Of a DNA stretch of 64,000 nucleotides, positions 47,052-58,019 are shown one piece after another. Location of the stretch: positions 475,682,617-475,746,616 of the forward strand of contig NC_057864.1 in NCBI RefSeq assembly GCF_019393635.1. Reading direction: 5' to 3'. The notes under the pieces were generated by a model. It saw only the letters and a list, made by a program, of their open reading frames with translations. It was not told the DNA's origin and ran no database searches. Position numbers and translations under genes: made by a program. Numbering within the stretch: the first letter of the stretch is position 1; each line of letters opens with the position of its first letter. The DNA comes from Dromiciops gliroides. Its lineage: Eukaryota > Chordata > Mammalia > Microbiotheria > Microbiotheriidae.

Positions 47052-47208
47052 CGTTGATCATCTCGGGGGCCATCCAATAAGGGTTCCCCACCACGGTGTA
47101 GCGCTTCTTCCTGTCCGGCTTCTTCAGACTCGGCAGCTGGTCTGGCGGGTTCTTCTCATCCACCATGAGCCGCGCCAGCCCAAAGTCGGCCACGACAACA
47201 TTTTTGTT
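47052..47208 (-). CDS. LIMK1: LIMK1 exon 13: DFG and activation loop
   Basis: Encodes [19 protein letters not shown], the DFG metal-binding motif, then [20 protein letters not shown], the basic LIMK activation-loop insert and the ROCK/PAK target Thr (human Thr508), ending [12 protein letters not shown] with a split Gly codon. The stretch between DEK and SLKKPDRKK differs from human (NPPDQLP versus TQPEGLR); the rest is unchanged. Confidence 0.97.
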
Positions 47209-48094
47209 CTGGGGGGCAAAGAGAGAGAGGACTCCTAGGGTCCCACTGGCATCTGACTCCAGCAGGCACCACGCTGGGCTTAAGAGTCAGGAAGGCCTGG
47301 GTTTAAAACCCGCCTCGGACGCTCCCTGATCCATCAAACGAGGGGTCGCTCTGGATGACCCCCAAGGTCACTCCCAGCTATGCCGTCCTACAGGGCTCAG
47401 CCAGACCCAGCCACGGGGGTTCCTGGGCTAGAGGAAGGGGGAGGATGAGGCCAGTGTCAGTGGCTCCACGGGCCTGGGGGTCTGACCCACCACGGACTTA
47501 TCCCTGCTGGGGTGAGGGGGAACAAGCACGGGACGGTCAGAGAGTTTGCAGGGGGCGCCTCGCTCTGCGGAGGCCACTTCCACACCCTGGCCCCTCATTC
47601 CAGAGCAGTGAGTGTCCACTCGCTGTCCTTGTTCCTGCCTCCGCTTCCTCCCAGTGTTTCCCTTCCTAAGAACACCTGCCCCTCCTTCTCTCTCCTCTTC
47701 CCGCCCAAATCTAAGGGGCCCCCCTTCCAGGAAGCCTTTCCACACGACTCTGGCTTATGCTGACCTCCTCCCCTCTCAGCCGAGCCCCCCGAGCCAACAC
47801 TCGGGGCTGTTGATGTCTCCATCTGGGCGGTGACTCCCAGGGGGCCGGGACCCTGCCCTTTACATCCCCTGGCTCCCTCATAGCTTAGCCTAGCACAGGG
47901 CTGGGCATGCGGCTGCTGCTCAGTGCAGACTTCACTGAGGACAAGTACAGTTCCCAGAGGAAGGTGAGGGAAGGGGGCAGAATGGAGGGTGAGCTTTGGG
48001 GGGATCCCAGTTGGGTACTGTTCTGGGGAGGGAACGGATATCTTGTTTGGGAAGGAAAAAGATATGAAAATAGAGGGGGGGAATGAAAAGGAGG

Positions 48095-48113
48095 GAAAAG
48101 AGGGGGTGGGGAG

Positions 48114-48167
<54 letters not shown>

Positions 48168-48174
48168 AGAGAGG

Positions 48175-48221
<47 letters not shown>

Positions 48222-48470
48222 AGAGAGAGAGAGAGAAGAGGAGAGAGAGAGGAGAGAGGAGAGGAGAGAGAGAGAGAGAAGAGGAGAGAGAGGAGAGGAG
48301 AGAGAGAGAGGGGAAAGAGAGGAGAGAGAGGGAGGGAAGGAGAGAGAGAGATGAAGGGGGAGAGAAGAAGGGACAAAGAGAGAAGAGAGACAGAGACAGA
48401 AAGGAGTGAAGGTGAGAAGGGCGAGAGAGAGAGAGGGACAACTAGAGGGGAAGAGAGGGAAAGAGGAAGA
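48095..48470. repeat. Long (GA)n tract in LIMK1 intron 12
   Basis: About 375 bases of nearly pure purine on the plus strand (pyrimidine in the transcript), with GAGAGG interruptions. It begins about 90 bases after the exon 12 donor. Confidence 0.95.
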
Positions 48471-48556
48471 CAGATGTGAGCAGTGGGAAAGGAAATGACA
48501 GACAGACAGCCTTTGGCCGCTGCCCCTCCCCCTCCCCGGGCCCTCAGTGACCTCAC

Positions 48557-48622
48557 CTCTCGCACCAGGCAGTTGTGAGAATTTAGGTCTCTGTGGATGA
48601 TGTTCATGGAATGCAGATAGGC
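48557..48622 (-). CDS. LIMK1: LIMK1 exon 12: catalytic loop
   Basis: Encodes AYLHSMNIIHRDLNSHNCLVRE. HRDLNSHN is the LIMK-type catalytic loop with the catalytic Asp (human Asp460). Donor GAG|gtgagg is followed after about 70 bases by a long CT tract on the transcribed strand. Confidence 0.97.
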
Positions 48623-49099
48623 CTGTGTGTAAAAGGGAGGTGGGAGGTTGGCTTGGTTCCCCTTGACCTTGGCCAAGGATGACAGGAATCACTGGGCCCA
48701 GGCCTCTGCCCCTCCAATACTACCTGTCCCATCCCACTCCGGGGCAGACATAACCCCAGCTTCGCCACCCTCGGTGCCCACTGAAGCCCTGCCTTCTATC
48801 TCCTCCCCATTTCCTCATCCCAGCCCAGACCTGGGGGGAGCTGCTGATGACCTCATTCTCACTGAGGAAGGAAGGAATTCAAGGGTTCCCTCTCCCAGGG
48901 AAATTTACATTTTAAATGGAGATCTTGGAGAGAGAATGTGGTACCCAAAGGAGTGAATCCCTAATGGTAGAATTTCCAGGGCTTTAAAAGAAACTTTACA
49001 AGAGAGGGCAGGAGCAAGGAGAGGCCCCCCCTGAAGAGACCTCCTCCCACAGCCCTCTCTGTCTTGTTCTCCCTGTCCTTTTGCCCCCTGCCCCTTTAC

Positions 49100-49159
49100 C
49101 ATTCCAGAGGCAATGTCCTTGGCAAAGCTGACCCTCTGGCTCCATGGGTACTGGCTGTC
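49100..49159 (-). CDS. LIMK1: LIMK1 exon 11: kinase helix E region
   Basis: Encodes DSQYPWSQRVSFAKDIASGM, 20 codons in phase 0 and identical to human. Acceptor ccacag|GAC, donor ATG|gtaaag. Confidence 0.97.
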
Positions 49160-49419
49160 CTGTGGACACAGAGAGTGGGTTGCCAGCGAGCTGTGACGGA
49201 TGGCAGGGATCCAAGGCTGGGCCATCAGGGATGCGATGCTGACTGTTCCCGGCCAGCTCAGATACCACCACTAGCCTCAGGCCGGCGCTGCAGGATGTGT
49301 TCATTCCCCAGGAGCATCACTGGGCTCCCTCAGAATCGTCTTTGGGACCTCAGGGGGGTCCAGCAAGCTGTCCTGGCTCTACAACAAGGCCCATTTCTGC
49401 CTTACTTACCTACAACCCC

Positions 49420-49760
49420 ATCCCCTGGCTCTAGGCTGATCCTTTCAGAATGACCCCACTGACCTTGGCCCACCTCCCATCTCTCACTGGTTGAGTCCCT
49501 CCCGGAACCTGTGCTTTGTGAAGGGGCCCAGGTCTGCCTGCTTCATTCTCCTGCTGGCCCTTTCCTGGTTTTCTGGACTTCAAAGTCATGCCCCCGTGCT
49601 GAATACCTTCACTCCCCTGCTTTTCCCTTTAGGTCCTTTTTATGTCTCATCTCCCCATGTTAGAGTGTAAGTGAGGGCAGAGACTCTCTTTCTTTTTGTT
49701 TGTATTTGTATTAGCACAGTGTCTGACACCTAGCAAGGGTTCCTGTCATCCTCATCCCTT
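49420..49760 (+). mobile_element. L2 3' part in LIMK1 intron 10
   Basis: AGAGTGTAAGTGAGGGCAGA and CACAGTGTCTGACACCTAGC near the 3' end. Confidence 0.7.
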
Positions 49761-49909
49761 CCCCAGAATGACCCCTGGGCTTTGGGCTCAGCCCCCAGAC
49801 TGGACCTTCAGCTCTAGACAAATCGATCCTATGATCTGGTCTCTGTCCCTGGTGTGGGACCCGCTCCTAGTCAGCTGTCTCACAAGTGCTACTAGCCACC
49901 AAGGGGCTA

Positions 49910-50281
<372 letters not shown>

Positions 50282-50929
50282 CTACCAATGAGAGCTATAG
50301 GCAGAGTCAGGCTGAGCTCAGGGAATCCGGGGCCCAGGGGTCAGAGCAGCTAAAAACATCCTCACAGATGATGCAACTGGGACAGGAAGTAGTGAGCTTC
50401 GGATAATATTAATGATGCAAATGGCCCCTTTGGGAAAGGTTACTACAGGTTGGGAACTCGGGGAGATTTCACAAAGAGAACACAGGAAGTGTCCCACCCC
50501 CCAGCATTGAGGGTTCCTTCCTCGACTGGCTGCCTGGATGAGTCTGCGCATCTGCCCCTGGGTCAGAGAATTAGGTACAGGCACAGGGACAGAAACATTC
50601 TGTTCTCCTGCTCCCAGGAGAGGGGGGGCCCTTGTTCAGGGAATAAGGCTGCTCTGTATCTAGAAGGAAGGGACGCTGTCAAGCAGCTGGGGGGACGATC
50701 TCTGACGAGAACCAAGGGCAGACAAGGCTGATGGGGTACGAGTGCAGCTCTGAAGCTCCCCCGACTCTACTCTCAAAAGCGGGCACCCTTGGAGAAGCCC
50801 CAAAGTGTCCGAAAGGTGACTTCTTATCCCTCTTTGCAGATGCTTTGTCCCACTTCCCCCTCATCAGAGGGCCCCTACCCTCCTTCCCGCCACAGCCCAC
50901 TCAGGATCACGGCATCCCTGACCACCCTT

Positions 50930-51785
50930 TCCTGCCCTGGTTGTATGTTCACTCATAACCCTTTCCCCCAGCTCACTGGTCATGGTGGGAGAGTTGGAAT
51001 CATCCTCGTGGCTCATTGCCACTTCCAGACTCCCCCTCTACTCCTATCACTCAGTGACCTCTCCTCCTTGCAGATTCATTCAATTCACATTTTTCACCCA
51101 ATCAACAATTTGGTAGCTGTCATCTCTAGACCCCAGGACCCTCTCTCCCCTTGCGCCCAGCTCGGTCTCTCTTCTGCCCAATTCCTCCCCTTGAACTGGG
51201 TGTCCTTTGGTGGATCTTCATCCAACTCATGCCTGCTAACCAGGAGCGTCCCCCTCCTAGACCCTCTTTTCTTCCCTCTCTATACTGTTTCACTTGGGGG
51301 TCTCATCGGCTCCCATGGACTAATCATCATCTCTATGCTGACGAGTCTTTTTTTTTTTTTTTTAGTGAGGCAGTTGGGGTTAAGTGACTTGCCCACTGTC
51401 ACACAGCTAGTAAGTGTTAAGTGTCTGAGGCCGGATTTGAACTCAGGTCCTCCTGAATCCAGGGCCAGTGCTCTATCCACTGCGCCACCTAGCTGCCCCA
51501 TGACGAGTCTTCATCAACATCTCCAGGTAGGTTTGGAAACGCTGTTGGAGTGAATGGGATATCCAGCCCTAACCTCTCTCTTCACCTCCAGTTTCCTATC
51601 TCAAATGCCTACTGGATGCCTCAAACTGAAAGTCCCATTGCCAGTGAGTCCAAAACTGAACTTTTTTATCTTTCCCTTCCCCATTGGAATGTAAGTCCCT
51701 TGAGGGCACGGATTGTTTTTGCCTTTTTTTGTAGCAGCATTTAACACAGTGCCTGACATACGGCAAGGGCATAATAAATGGTTGT
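50930..51785 (+). mobile_element. L2 3' part split by a SINE, LIMK1 intron 9
   Basis: Coherent L2 before and after the SINE at 51350-51500, ending GTAAGTCCCTTGAGGGCACG and CACAGTGCCTGACATACGGC. Confidence 0.75.
51350..51500 (-). mobile_element. SINE copy inside an L2 relic, LIMK1 intron 9
   Basis: Identical 11-bp duplication tgacgagtctt at 51339-51349 and 51501-51511. Confidence 0.94.
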
Positions 51786-51801
51786 TGTGGTTCCTTTCAA
51801 T

Positions 51802-51970
51802 TTGTTTTATTTTTAAAATTAAAAAAATTTTTTTTAAGTGAGGCAACGGAGTTAAGTGACTTGCCCAGGGTCACACAGCTAGTAAGTGTTAAGTGTCTGA
51901 GGCCGGATTTGAACTCAGGTCCTCCTGACTCCAGGGCTGGTGCTCTATCCACTGCACCACTTAGCTACCC
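51802..51970 (-). mobile_element. SINE copy at the end of the same L2 relic
   Basis: Duplication tgtggttcctWtcaat at 51786-51801 and 51971-51986. Confidence 0.93.
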
Positions 51971-52024
51971 CTGTGGTTCCTATCAATAGATTTTTTCCAA
52001 GCTAATGAACAATATTCTTTCCCC

Positions 52025-52200
52025 TTTAGTGGAAGATAACACTGGCTCTAGGGTCAGTGGGCTTCATCTCTGTGATGTTCACTGCCTGTGTGACCTTGGG
52101 CAAGTGACTTCCCCTCCATACATGAGCTGCCTCGTCTGTAAAATGAGGGTCTGGATTCCGTGGCCTGTGAGGTCACTTCTAACTCTAGGTCTGTGATCTC
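52025..52200 (+). mobile_element. MIR-type relic in LIMK1 intron 9
   Basis: GCCTGTGTGACCTTGGGCAA, CTCGTCTGTAAAATGAGGGT. Confidence 0.7.
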
Positions 52201-52402
52201 GGGGTCCTCCCCCGATTTAACGTCTAGCTCACAAGACCCTACCTATATGATCTACAAATTGGATAACTGAAGCTTGGAGTTTTGGGGGTTTGGTCTTCTT
52301 GGGGGAGTCATGGGGGAGGTGGGAAGGAGAGAACACAAACCTAAAAATAAAATGAAATTGAATTAAAAACAAAAAAACCAAACCAAAGCGAGGTTTGGCT
52401 CA

Positions 52403-52702
<300 letters not shown>

Positions 52703-52764
52703 TTATGATCCTCAGTGCGGCTCCAGCCATGGCGATGCAGGCGGAAGAAAACTAGCCTAACGCT

Positions 52765-52920
52765 AAGAGCGGCGAGGCGGATTTCAGTTCTTCATTCTGC
52801 TTCTGCTGCCAACCTGCTGTGTGACCTTGGGCTAATGACTGTGCCTCTCTGGGCTGTCGTCTGCTCACCTGAAAAGGGAGAGCTATGGACTAGAGTAGCT
52901 CAAATGGTCCTTCCAGACTG
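52765..52920 (+). mobile_element. MIR-type relic in LIMK1 intron 8
   Basis: TGCTGTGTGACCTTGGGCTA followed by CTCTCTGGGC. Confidence 0.65.
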
Positions 52921-53050
52921 AACATGCCCTGCTTTTCTGCTATAAATGTAAGGGAGAAGGTCAAGGGGAAAGGAACGGTCAGTGATTCTCAGCAATTCTT
53001 CACCCCTTCATGTCCTCCCATGCACCCTGGGCCCAAGTGAGAGCCCATAC

Positions 53051-53234
53051 CTTGATGGCCTGTCCAAAGCAGCCCTTGCCCAGAACTTCGCCATGAATGA
53101 GGTCGGAGGGCCGGAAGATGCGGTGGGTCCGAGAGACGATTCGGAGGGATTCGGAGCGGCCCAGGTCCTTCCGCTGGGAGGCTGGCGAGCCCAGGGAGCT
53201 GCCACAGGGCGATTTGTCAATGCTGCAGCTCCTC
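53051..53234 (-). CDS. LIMK1: LIMK1 exon 8: Ser-rich linker, kinase start and Gly loop
   Basis: Encodes [20 protein letters not shown], then [20 protein letters not shown], and enters the kinase domain at [20 protein letters not shown], which contains the ATP-binding Gly-rich loop GKGCFG. The SCSIDxSP segment corresponds to a phosphorylated regulatory region of human LIMK1 (around Ser323). Acceptor cacag|G, donor AAG|gtatgg. Confidence 0.97.
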
Positions 53235-53599
53235 CTGTGGGCACAGGCAAGAAAGACATGTAGGGCTGGGACAGAGCTGGCTCCCCACTCCCCATGTGGG
53301 TGGGGTCTGAGTCTTCTCCTGGCTCCAGAACCAACTCCTCCCTCCTTCTACCTTCAACTCTTCCTATCATAATAACTCCCTCCTATCATCCCTCCATCTG
53401 TCCATGGTAGAGGTCTATTTCAGGCCATCCTCAGCAAAATGATCAAATCATGCAAGCCTGACTCTAACTGGGGTCCTTGTCCCTCTTTGGGGTGGCCCCT
53501 TCAGTCACCTGAGGTGCTAGTAGTCTTGCACTCCCCCCCCCCACTTTTATTAAACCTTGGCTAGTTCCTCACACCTTAGCGAGAATGAGTGCCTATACT

Positions 53600-53750
53600 C
53601 CATCCACAGGGATAGCTGAATCTGCCTACACCTGAGCCCTAACTGGGCAGTGTAAGCCAGGGATATTTCACTTCCATCCTTCTATCTCCAGGACCTGACA
53701 AAGTGCTTTGCACACAGGAGGTGTTTAATAAATGCTTAGTGGTTAACTGG
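53600..53750 (+). mobile_element. L2-type 3' end in LIMK1 intron 7
   Basis: ACAAAGTGCTTTGCACACAG and GGTGTTTAATAAATGCTTAG. Confidence 0.65.
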
Positions 53751-54093
53751 CTAGTGTCAGAGGAGGCCAAAGGGCCTTCCAGGTCCTGCTGAATTCACAC
53801 CACCAGGAGTGACTGCCTATCTAGTCCAGGGACGCCAGGTCCTGAGTGGTCTGGTTTCCAAAGGGTCTTAGCCGCACAGAGATGAGAGAACGGCGAGTGA
53901 GGTCATCGCACGCAGTCCCTAGTCAGAGAAGCGGCTACGGGTCAGCAGAGGGAGCTGCCTACTAAATTAACCTTCTCCTCGGGTTGGGACAAACCCAGAA
54001 AAGGCAACAGCGGGAGAAGGTGGGCCTTGTTTCCTACCATGGCCCTTGCTGAAGGCCAGGACCAAAGGGGTATATGCTGGAGATGACTTACAG

Positions 54094-54293
54094 CAAGGTT
54101 CTTAAACTTTTCCCTCTCATGACCCCTTTTTGCTCGAGAAATGTTTATGCCACCCTGGGTATAAAGGTATGTAAAACAGGCATTCAGAGCCTTTTACTGC
54201 TGCCAAAATTTTCACGACCTCCCCCTCTCCCCCCTGCCCCATTCAGTTACATGACCCCATCTGGGGTCACGACCCACAGTTTAAGAAGCTAGG
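54094..54293 (-). mobile_element. hAT (Charlie/SPIN-like) non-autonomous element on LIMK1 exon 7 donor
   Basis: 200-bp element with terminal inverted repeats (CAAGGTTCTTAAACTT at one end, complement CCTAGCTTCTTAAACTG at the other). It is flanked by acttacag (54086-54093) and acctacag (54294-54301), an 8-bp duplication with 7 of 8 matches, as expected for hAT transposases. The duplicated octamer, read on the minus strand, is CT|GTAAGT / CT|GTAGGT: the last two bases of exon 7 plus its splice donor. Subterminal GGTCRTGACCCC palindromes resemble the SPIN/OposCharlie group; that affiliation is inference. Confidence 0.9.
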
Positions 54294-54299
54294 ACCTAC

Positions 54300-54487
54300 A
54301 GGACAGGCTTCTGCCGGACAGGCCCCCCCGCTTCTGTGTTGGGGGTTCGGGCTGGGGAACACAGTGGGCTTCGCAGATCTGCCAGAGGGCTGGCCTCCGG
54401 GGCTGCGCCGTGGAACAGGACGTCATGGGGGTCATGCTCAATGGTCAGCTGGAGCAGGCGGCTGGTCTCCTGGATCAGCAGGTCGAT
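54300..54487 (-). CDS. LIMK1: LIMK1 exon 7: end of PDZ and Ser/Pro linker; donor duplicated by a transposon
   Basis: Encodes [20 protein letters not shown], then a variable linker rich in Pro and Ser, ending RQKPV and CT of a Leu codon. It is 7 residues longer than human in the linker (around [10 protein letters not shown]). The acceptor is ctgcag|ATC. The donor gtaggt at 54299-54294 abuts a 200-bp hAT element directly, and an outer copy of the same donor lies beyond the element at 54091-54086. The triplet after CTG is TAG, so any read past the donor stops at once. Confidence 0.96.
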
Positions 54488-54595
54488 CTGCAGAGAGCAA
54501 GCATGGGTGTGCTTGAGCACCTAGCCATTAGCCCTCCCTTTACCCCGTCCGCCCGCCTCGGAGCAGAGGCACAAAGACCCCATTGTGGGGAATAC

Positions 54596-54701
54596 CTCAT
54601 CTAAGGGGACGTCCCGGATGGGAGTACCATTGATTTCTAGGATCCTGTCTCCAATGTGGATGGAGTTCTTCATATCGGGACTGATACAATCTGGGTCCAC
54701 T
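54596..54701 (-). CDS. LIMK1: LIMK1 exon 6: PDZ core
   Basis: Encodes [20 protein letters not shown] through [12 protein letters not shown], the conserved PDZ [14 protein letters not shown] block. Acceptor tgtag|A, donor GATGAG|gtattc. Changes from human are conservative (GCMSPDV to DCISPDM). Confidence 0.97.
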
Positions 54702-55144
54702 CTACAGGGCACACAATCGAAAGAGTCGGACTGATCAGCAACTGCCATGAAGCCACGGAATGTCAGAATGGAAGGAAACCGCTAGAATCATCTGGACCAC
54801 CTCCCTCCCACATGTAGCAGAACTGTCGTCGGGCGATCGAGGCCCAGACGCAACCCCGAACTGCTGGCAAAGGCTGGAGCATGGGCACTCCCAACTGGAG
54901 GGCAGAATCTGGCTTCAGGACCCCCACACCAGCCCATTACTGCCAGGGATGCTGGGGCATCACTACTTGTTGACACATGGGAGAGGCTTGCTCCCCTCTG
55001 TCCTCAGAAGACGGACCAGGAGCAGTGGGGACAATGAGCCGTGTTTCTATTTCCAATGGGTAGGCCCTGTGCCTCAGGAGAGGAGGAGGGAAATCTCTTA
55101 ACTGCTAATCAGTCTTCTCCCTTGCCCAATTAGCGCCCAAGATT

Positions 55145-55320
55145 GCCAGCTAGAAGGGTCTTAGAGGCCCCCTGGTACAACCCCCACATTTTATAGATGG
55201 GGAAACCAAGGCACAGACGGGGGAAGTGATTGGCCCAAAGTCACACAGGTAGAAGGTGGCGGAGCTGGGACCTGAACCCAGGGCTCTCTGACTCCAAACT
55301 TTCTGCTTAATCATGCTTCT
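55145..55320 (-). mobile_element. MIR-type relic in LIMK1 intron 5
   Basis: TTTTATAGATGGGGAAACCA and TTGGCCCAAAGTCACACAGG. Confidence 0.7.
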
Positions 55321-55519
55321 AGTTTTAAAAAAAAGACAAAAAAAAGATACAGTCATAGGAAAAGACCAAAATGTATTTCCTTCTAGGAAGACAGGAAGGG
55401 AAGAGGTTAACAGGGAAGGTCCTAGTCCGTAAGGCTCCTTCCCCCAAACTTAGAAAAGTCGGGGTGCCTGAGGCCCTCTTCCTGTCAGGCCTTAGCTAAT
55501 AGACCAGGATATGCACATG

Positions 55520-55640
55520 CTGTCTCCCCCACTAGGTCAGCTTCCTGAAGGCAGGGCAAGGTTTATTCTTTGTCCTTGTTTACCCAGTGCCCCTGCTCAT
55601 TGCAGACACTTAATAAGTGTGTTTGTCTATTGGCTGAGAG
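55520..55640 (+). mobile_element. L2-type 3' end in LIMK1 intron 5
   Basis: CTTCCTGAAGGCAGGGCAAG and GACACTTAATAAGTGTG. Confidence 0.6.
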
Positions 55641-55844
55641 TCGAGAGGAAGGAAGGGGCAATGCTCCCCAACAGGCCTGGGAATATGGAGATTGGCCCAC
55701 AGTGAGCACAACCCTTGGATCTCCTCATCTGGGGCAACGAGATCAGATCTCTAAGCTTCTTACCCCTGCCTGGCCTTCAGTTGGAGGCCAGAAAGGGTCA
55801 GGAATTAGGGAAATCCTCCAATCTCAGAATCCATCTTCCTAACT

Positions 55845-56075
55845 ATATATATTATACTATACTATGTAATATTAGAATATATTCTATTGTTGTTATATCA
55901 CATCACACTATATTATATATTGTATGATGTCATATCATATCATATATTGTATGATGTCATATCATATACTGTATGATGTCATATCATACCATATATTGTA
56001 TCATGTCATATCATACCATATATTGTATTAGGTTATGTTATATTCTATCATATTATATTCTATCATATATATTCC
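55845..56075. repeat. AT-rich minisatellite in LIMK1 intron 5
   Basis: Tandem units of about 27-28 bp built on TGTATGATGTCATATCATA between 55919 and 56040, flanked by looser TATA sequence. Confidence 0.85.
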
Positions 56076-56204
56076 TAACTATACTTCCCTGCCATGGCAC
56101 TTTCTCTAGCTTCTGCTTCCAGTAATGGGACACTTAGCACTTTCAAGAAGTGCCTACACCCACTGCTGGATAGCTCTCACAGTCCATATGTGAAGGGCAC
56201 ACCT

Positions 56205-56440
56205 GTCTCCTTTCCTAGAGTCAGGAAGACCCGAGTTCAAAACCAGCCTCAGACACTTGCTAGCTGTGTGACTTCGGGAAAGTCACTTAACTTCTGCCTG
56301 CCTCAGTTTCCCTCAACTGTAAAGTAGGGATCATAACAGCCCCTGCCTCCCAAGGTTGCTGTGACGAGATTTGTGAAGTGCTCAGCACAGTGCCAGGCAT
56401 GTAGTAGATGCCTGATGACTGTTTATCGTTATATCATCTT
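56205..56440 (+). mobile_element. MIR/Ther relic in LIMK1 intron 5
   Basis: GTGTGACTTCGGGAAAGTCA, GCCTCAGTTTCCCTCAACTG, then AGTGCTCAGCACAGTGCCAG. Confidence 0.7.
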
Positions 56441-57207
56441 CACTATGTATTATGATAATTGTTATTATTCTAGCAAACCCACATCTTGCTTGCTGTGGCT
56501 CTCAATGACTGCCCCTGTTCCCCTTTCACGGGCCAAGCAGGCCAAGTCTAGTCCTTCTCCCCATCCCAGCATTTGCGGACAGTCGTTACCCCCAAGCCCC
56601 CCGCCTTCTCTTCTTCAGTCTCCATATGCCCATCCCTTTCCACCAACGGCCTGTTGTCCAGACCTGGCCACCACCCTGGCCATCATCCTCTGGACACCCT
56701 CCAACTGGTAAGTGTCCATGCCCAGAGATGGAGGCACTGGCCCGGGTCAGAAGACTGCTCACACTGGAGTGTGACGGATGGGCCAGTGTTAGGGGAGGCC
56801 CGGCTTATAGGAATCACGAGCTGATGGTCCCCTGTCCTCTGTCCTGTTCAGAGCATCTGTGCTGTACTGGGTTCAGTTCTGGCACCACAGTATAAGACAG
56901 ACATCGGTGAACTGGTGAGTGTCCAGAGCAAGGCAGCCAGGATGCTGAAGGGCCTGGACCGTGGGTCATTTGAGGAGGGGGTGGAGGAAATGGATGCGTC
57001 TAGCCTGGGGAAGAGAAGGCTGGGGGAGGGTGTGATCATTCTCTCAAGGGTCTGAAGGGCTGAAGGAAGAGCCAGAGTAGTAAGTGGGGGGCGGCATTTG
57101 GGCTCTATGTCAGGAAACACTTCTGAACAATGGCCCAAAGTAGAAATGACTTCCTGGGGAGGTGGTGAGATCCCCATCAGATCCTGGATGACCATATGTC
57201 AGGCATG

Positions 57208-57256
57208 GGTGTATGTGTGTGTGTGTGTGCACGCGCACACGTATGTGCACGTGCAT
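57208..57256. repeat. TG/CA alternating purine-pyrimidine stretch
   Basis: GTGTGTGTGTGTGTGCACGC followed by ACACGTATGTGCACGTGC in LIMK1 intron 5. Confidence 0.85.
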
Positions 57257-57596
57257 CCTTGGTTAAGCAAGGGCTAGACCACCATGGTCTCTGGACATTC
57301 CTTCCAATCCTCAAAATGTCCATGAGTCTGTGATCTTCCCTGCCTCAAGAGAATTAAACTAAGGCTCTGAGGCCAAACCCTTAGATTTCTGGGTTTTTAC
57401 TCCTTCCCCCATACTTAGCCTGAATCTCCCGGCCGTGGCTCAGAAGAAACCATTGCCCACATTTTCAAAATCCCTGGTCCCAGGGCCAGCCACTTTCCTC
57501 CTATTCCTGAGGCCAAGTAAGCGCCACATCAGCTGCACCCTCAGCGTGACCCACCTTTGCCCTCCCACCTCCTGAGGGGCCCCGGAGGATGCTCAC

Positions 57597-57803
57597 CCTC
57601 GAACTCGAACAGTGTGGGCATGATCAGAGCCACAGCCCTGCTGGCCATACGGCGGGTCGATGGACACAGAGAGGCCTCGTTTGCCATCGGCGGAGGCCGG
57701 GATTGACACCAAGGTGACTGTATGTGGGAGGCGGGACCCTGGTGAGTCGGGCAGGATTTGCTCGATGACCGGAGTCACCACCATTTGGTAATAGCAATGC
57801 CCA
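57597..57803 (-). CDS. LIMK1: LIMK1 exon 5: end of LIM2 and first part of PDZ
   Basis: Starts by completing the Cys codon, then [19 protein letters not shown] (last LIM2 ligands), and runs into the PDZ domain with the carboxylate-loop-like GLSVSIDPP. Ends HTVRVR plus GG of a split Gly codon before gtgagc. The LIM and PDZ regions hold the kinase in an inhibited state and the PDZ contains a nuclear export signal in studied orthologues. Confidence 0.97.
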
Positions 57804-58019
57804 CTGTGGAGGGCAGAGGAGGCCAGGAGAGAGGAGGGAAGACAGAGAGATCAGGCAAAGGGAGAAAAAAGAGGCCATGATAAAAAGCACCCAAATTGGT
57901 CCCAGTTCCCCAGCCCGTATCAGAATGTGGGAGCTGGAAGGGCCCTCAAAGACTGGCGAATCCACCATTTTGAGGACAAATTGTTACTTATTAGAAGAAA
58001 GCTGTCATTTAAAAACCCT

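Noticed and set aside
47595..48692. 365-, 263- and 169-codon frames rich in Ser-Leu or Glu-Arg
   Set aside because: They are translations of the (GA)n/(CT)n tract in LIMK1 intron 12. Only the short LIMK1 exon 12 part is real coding sequence.
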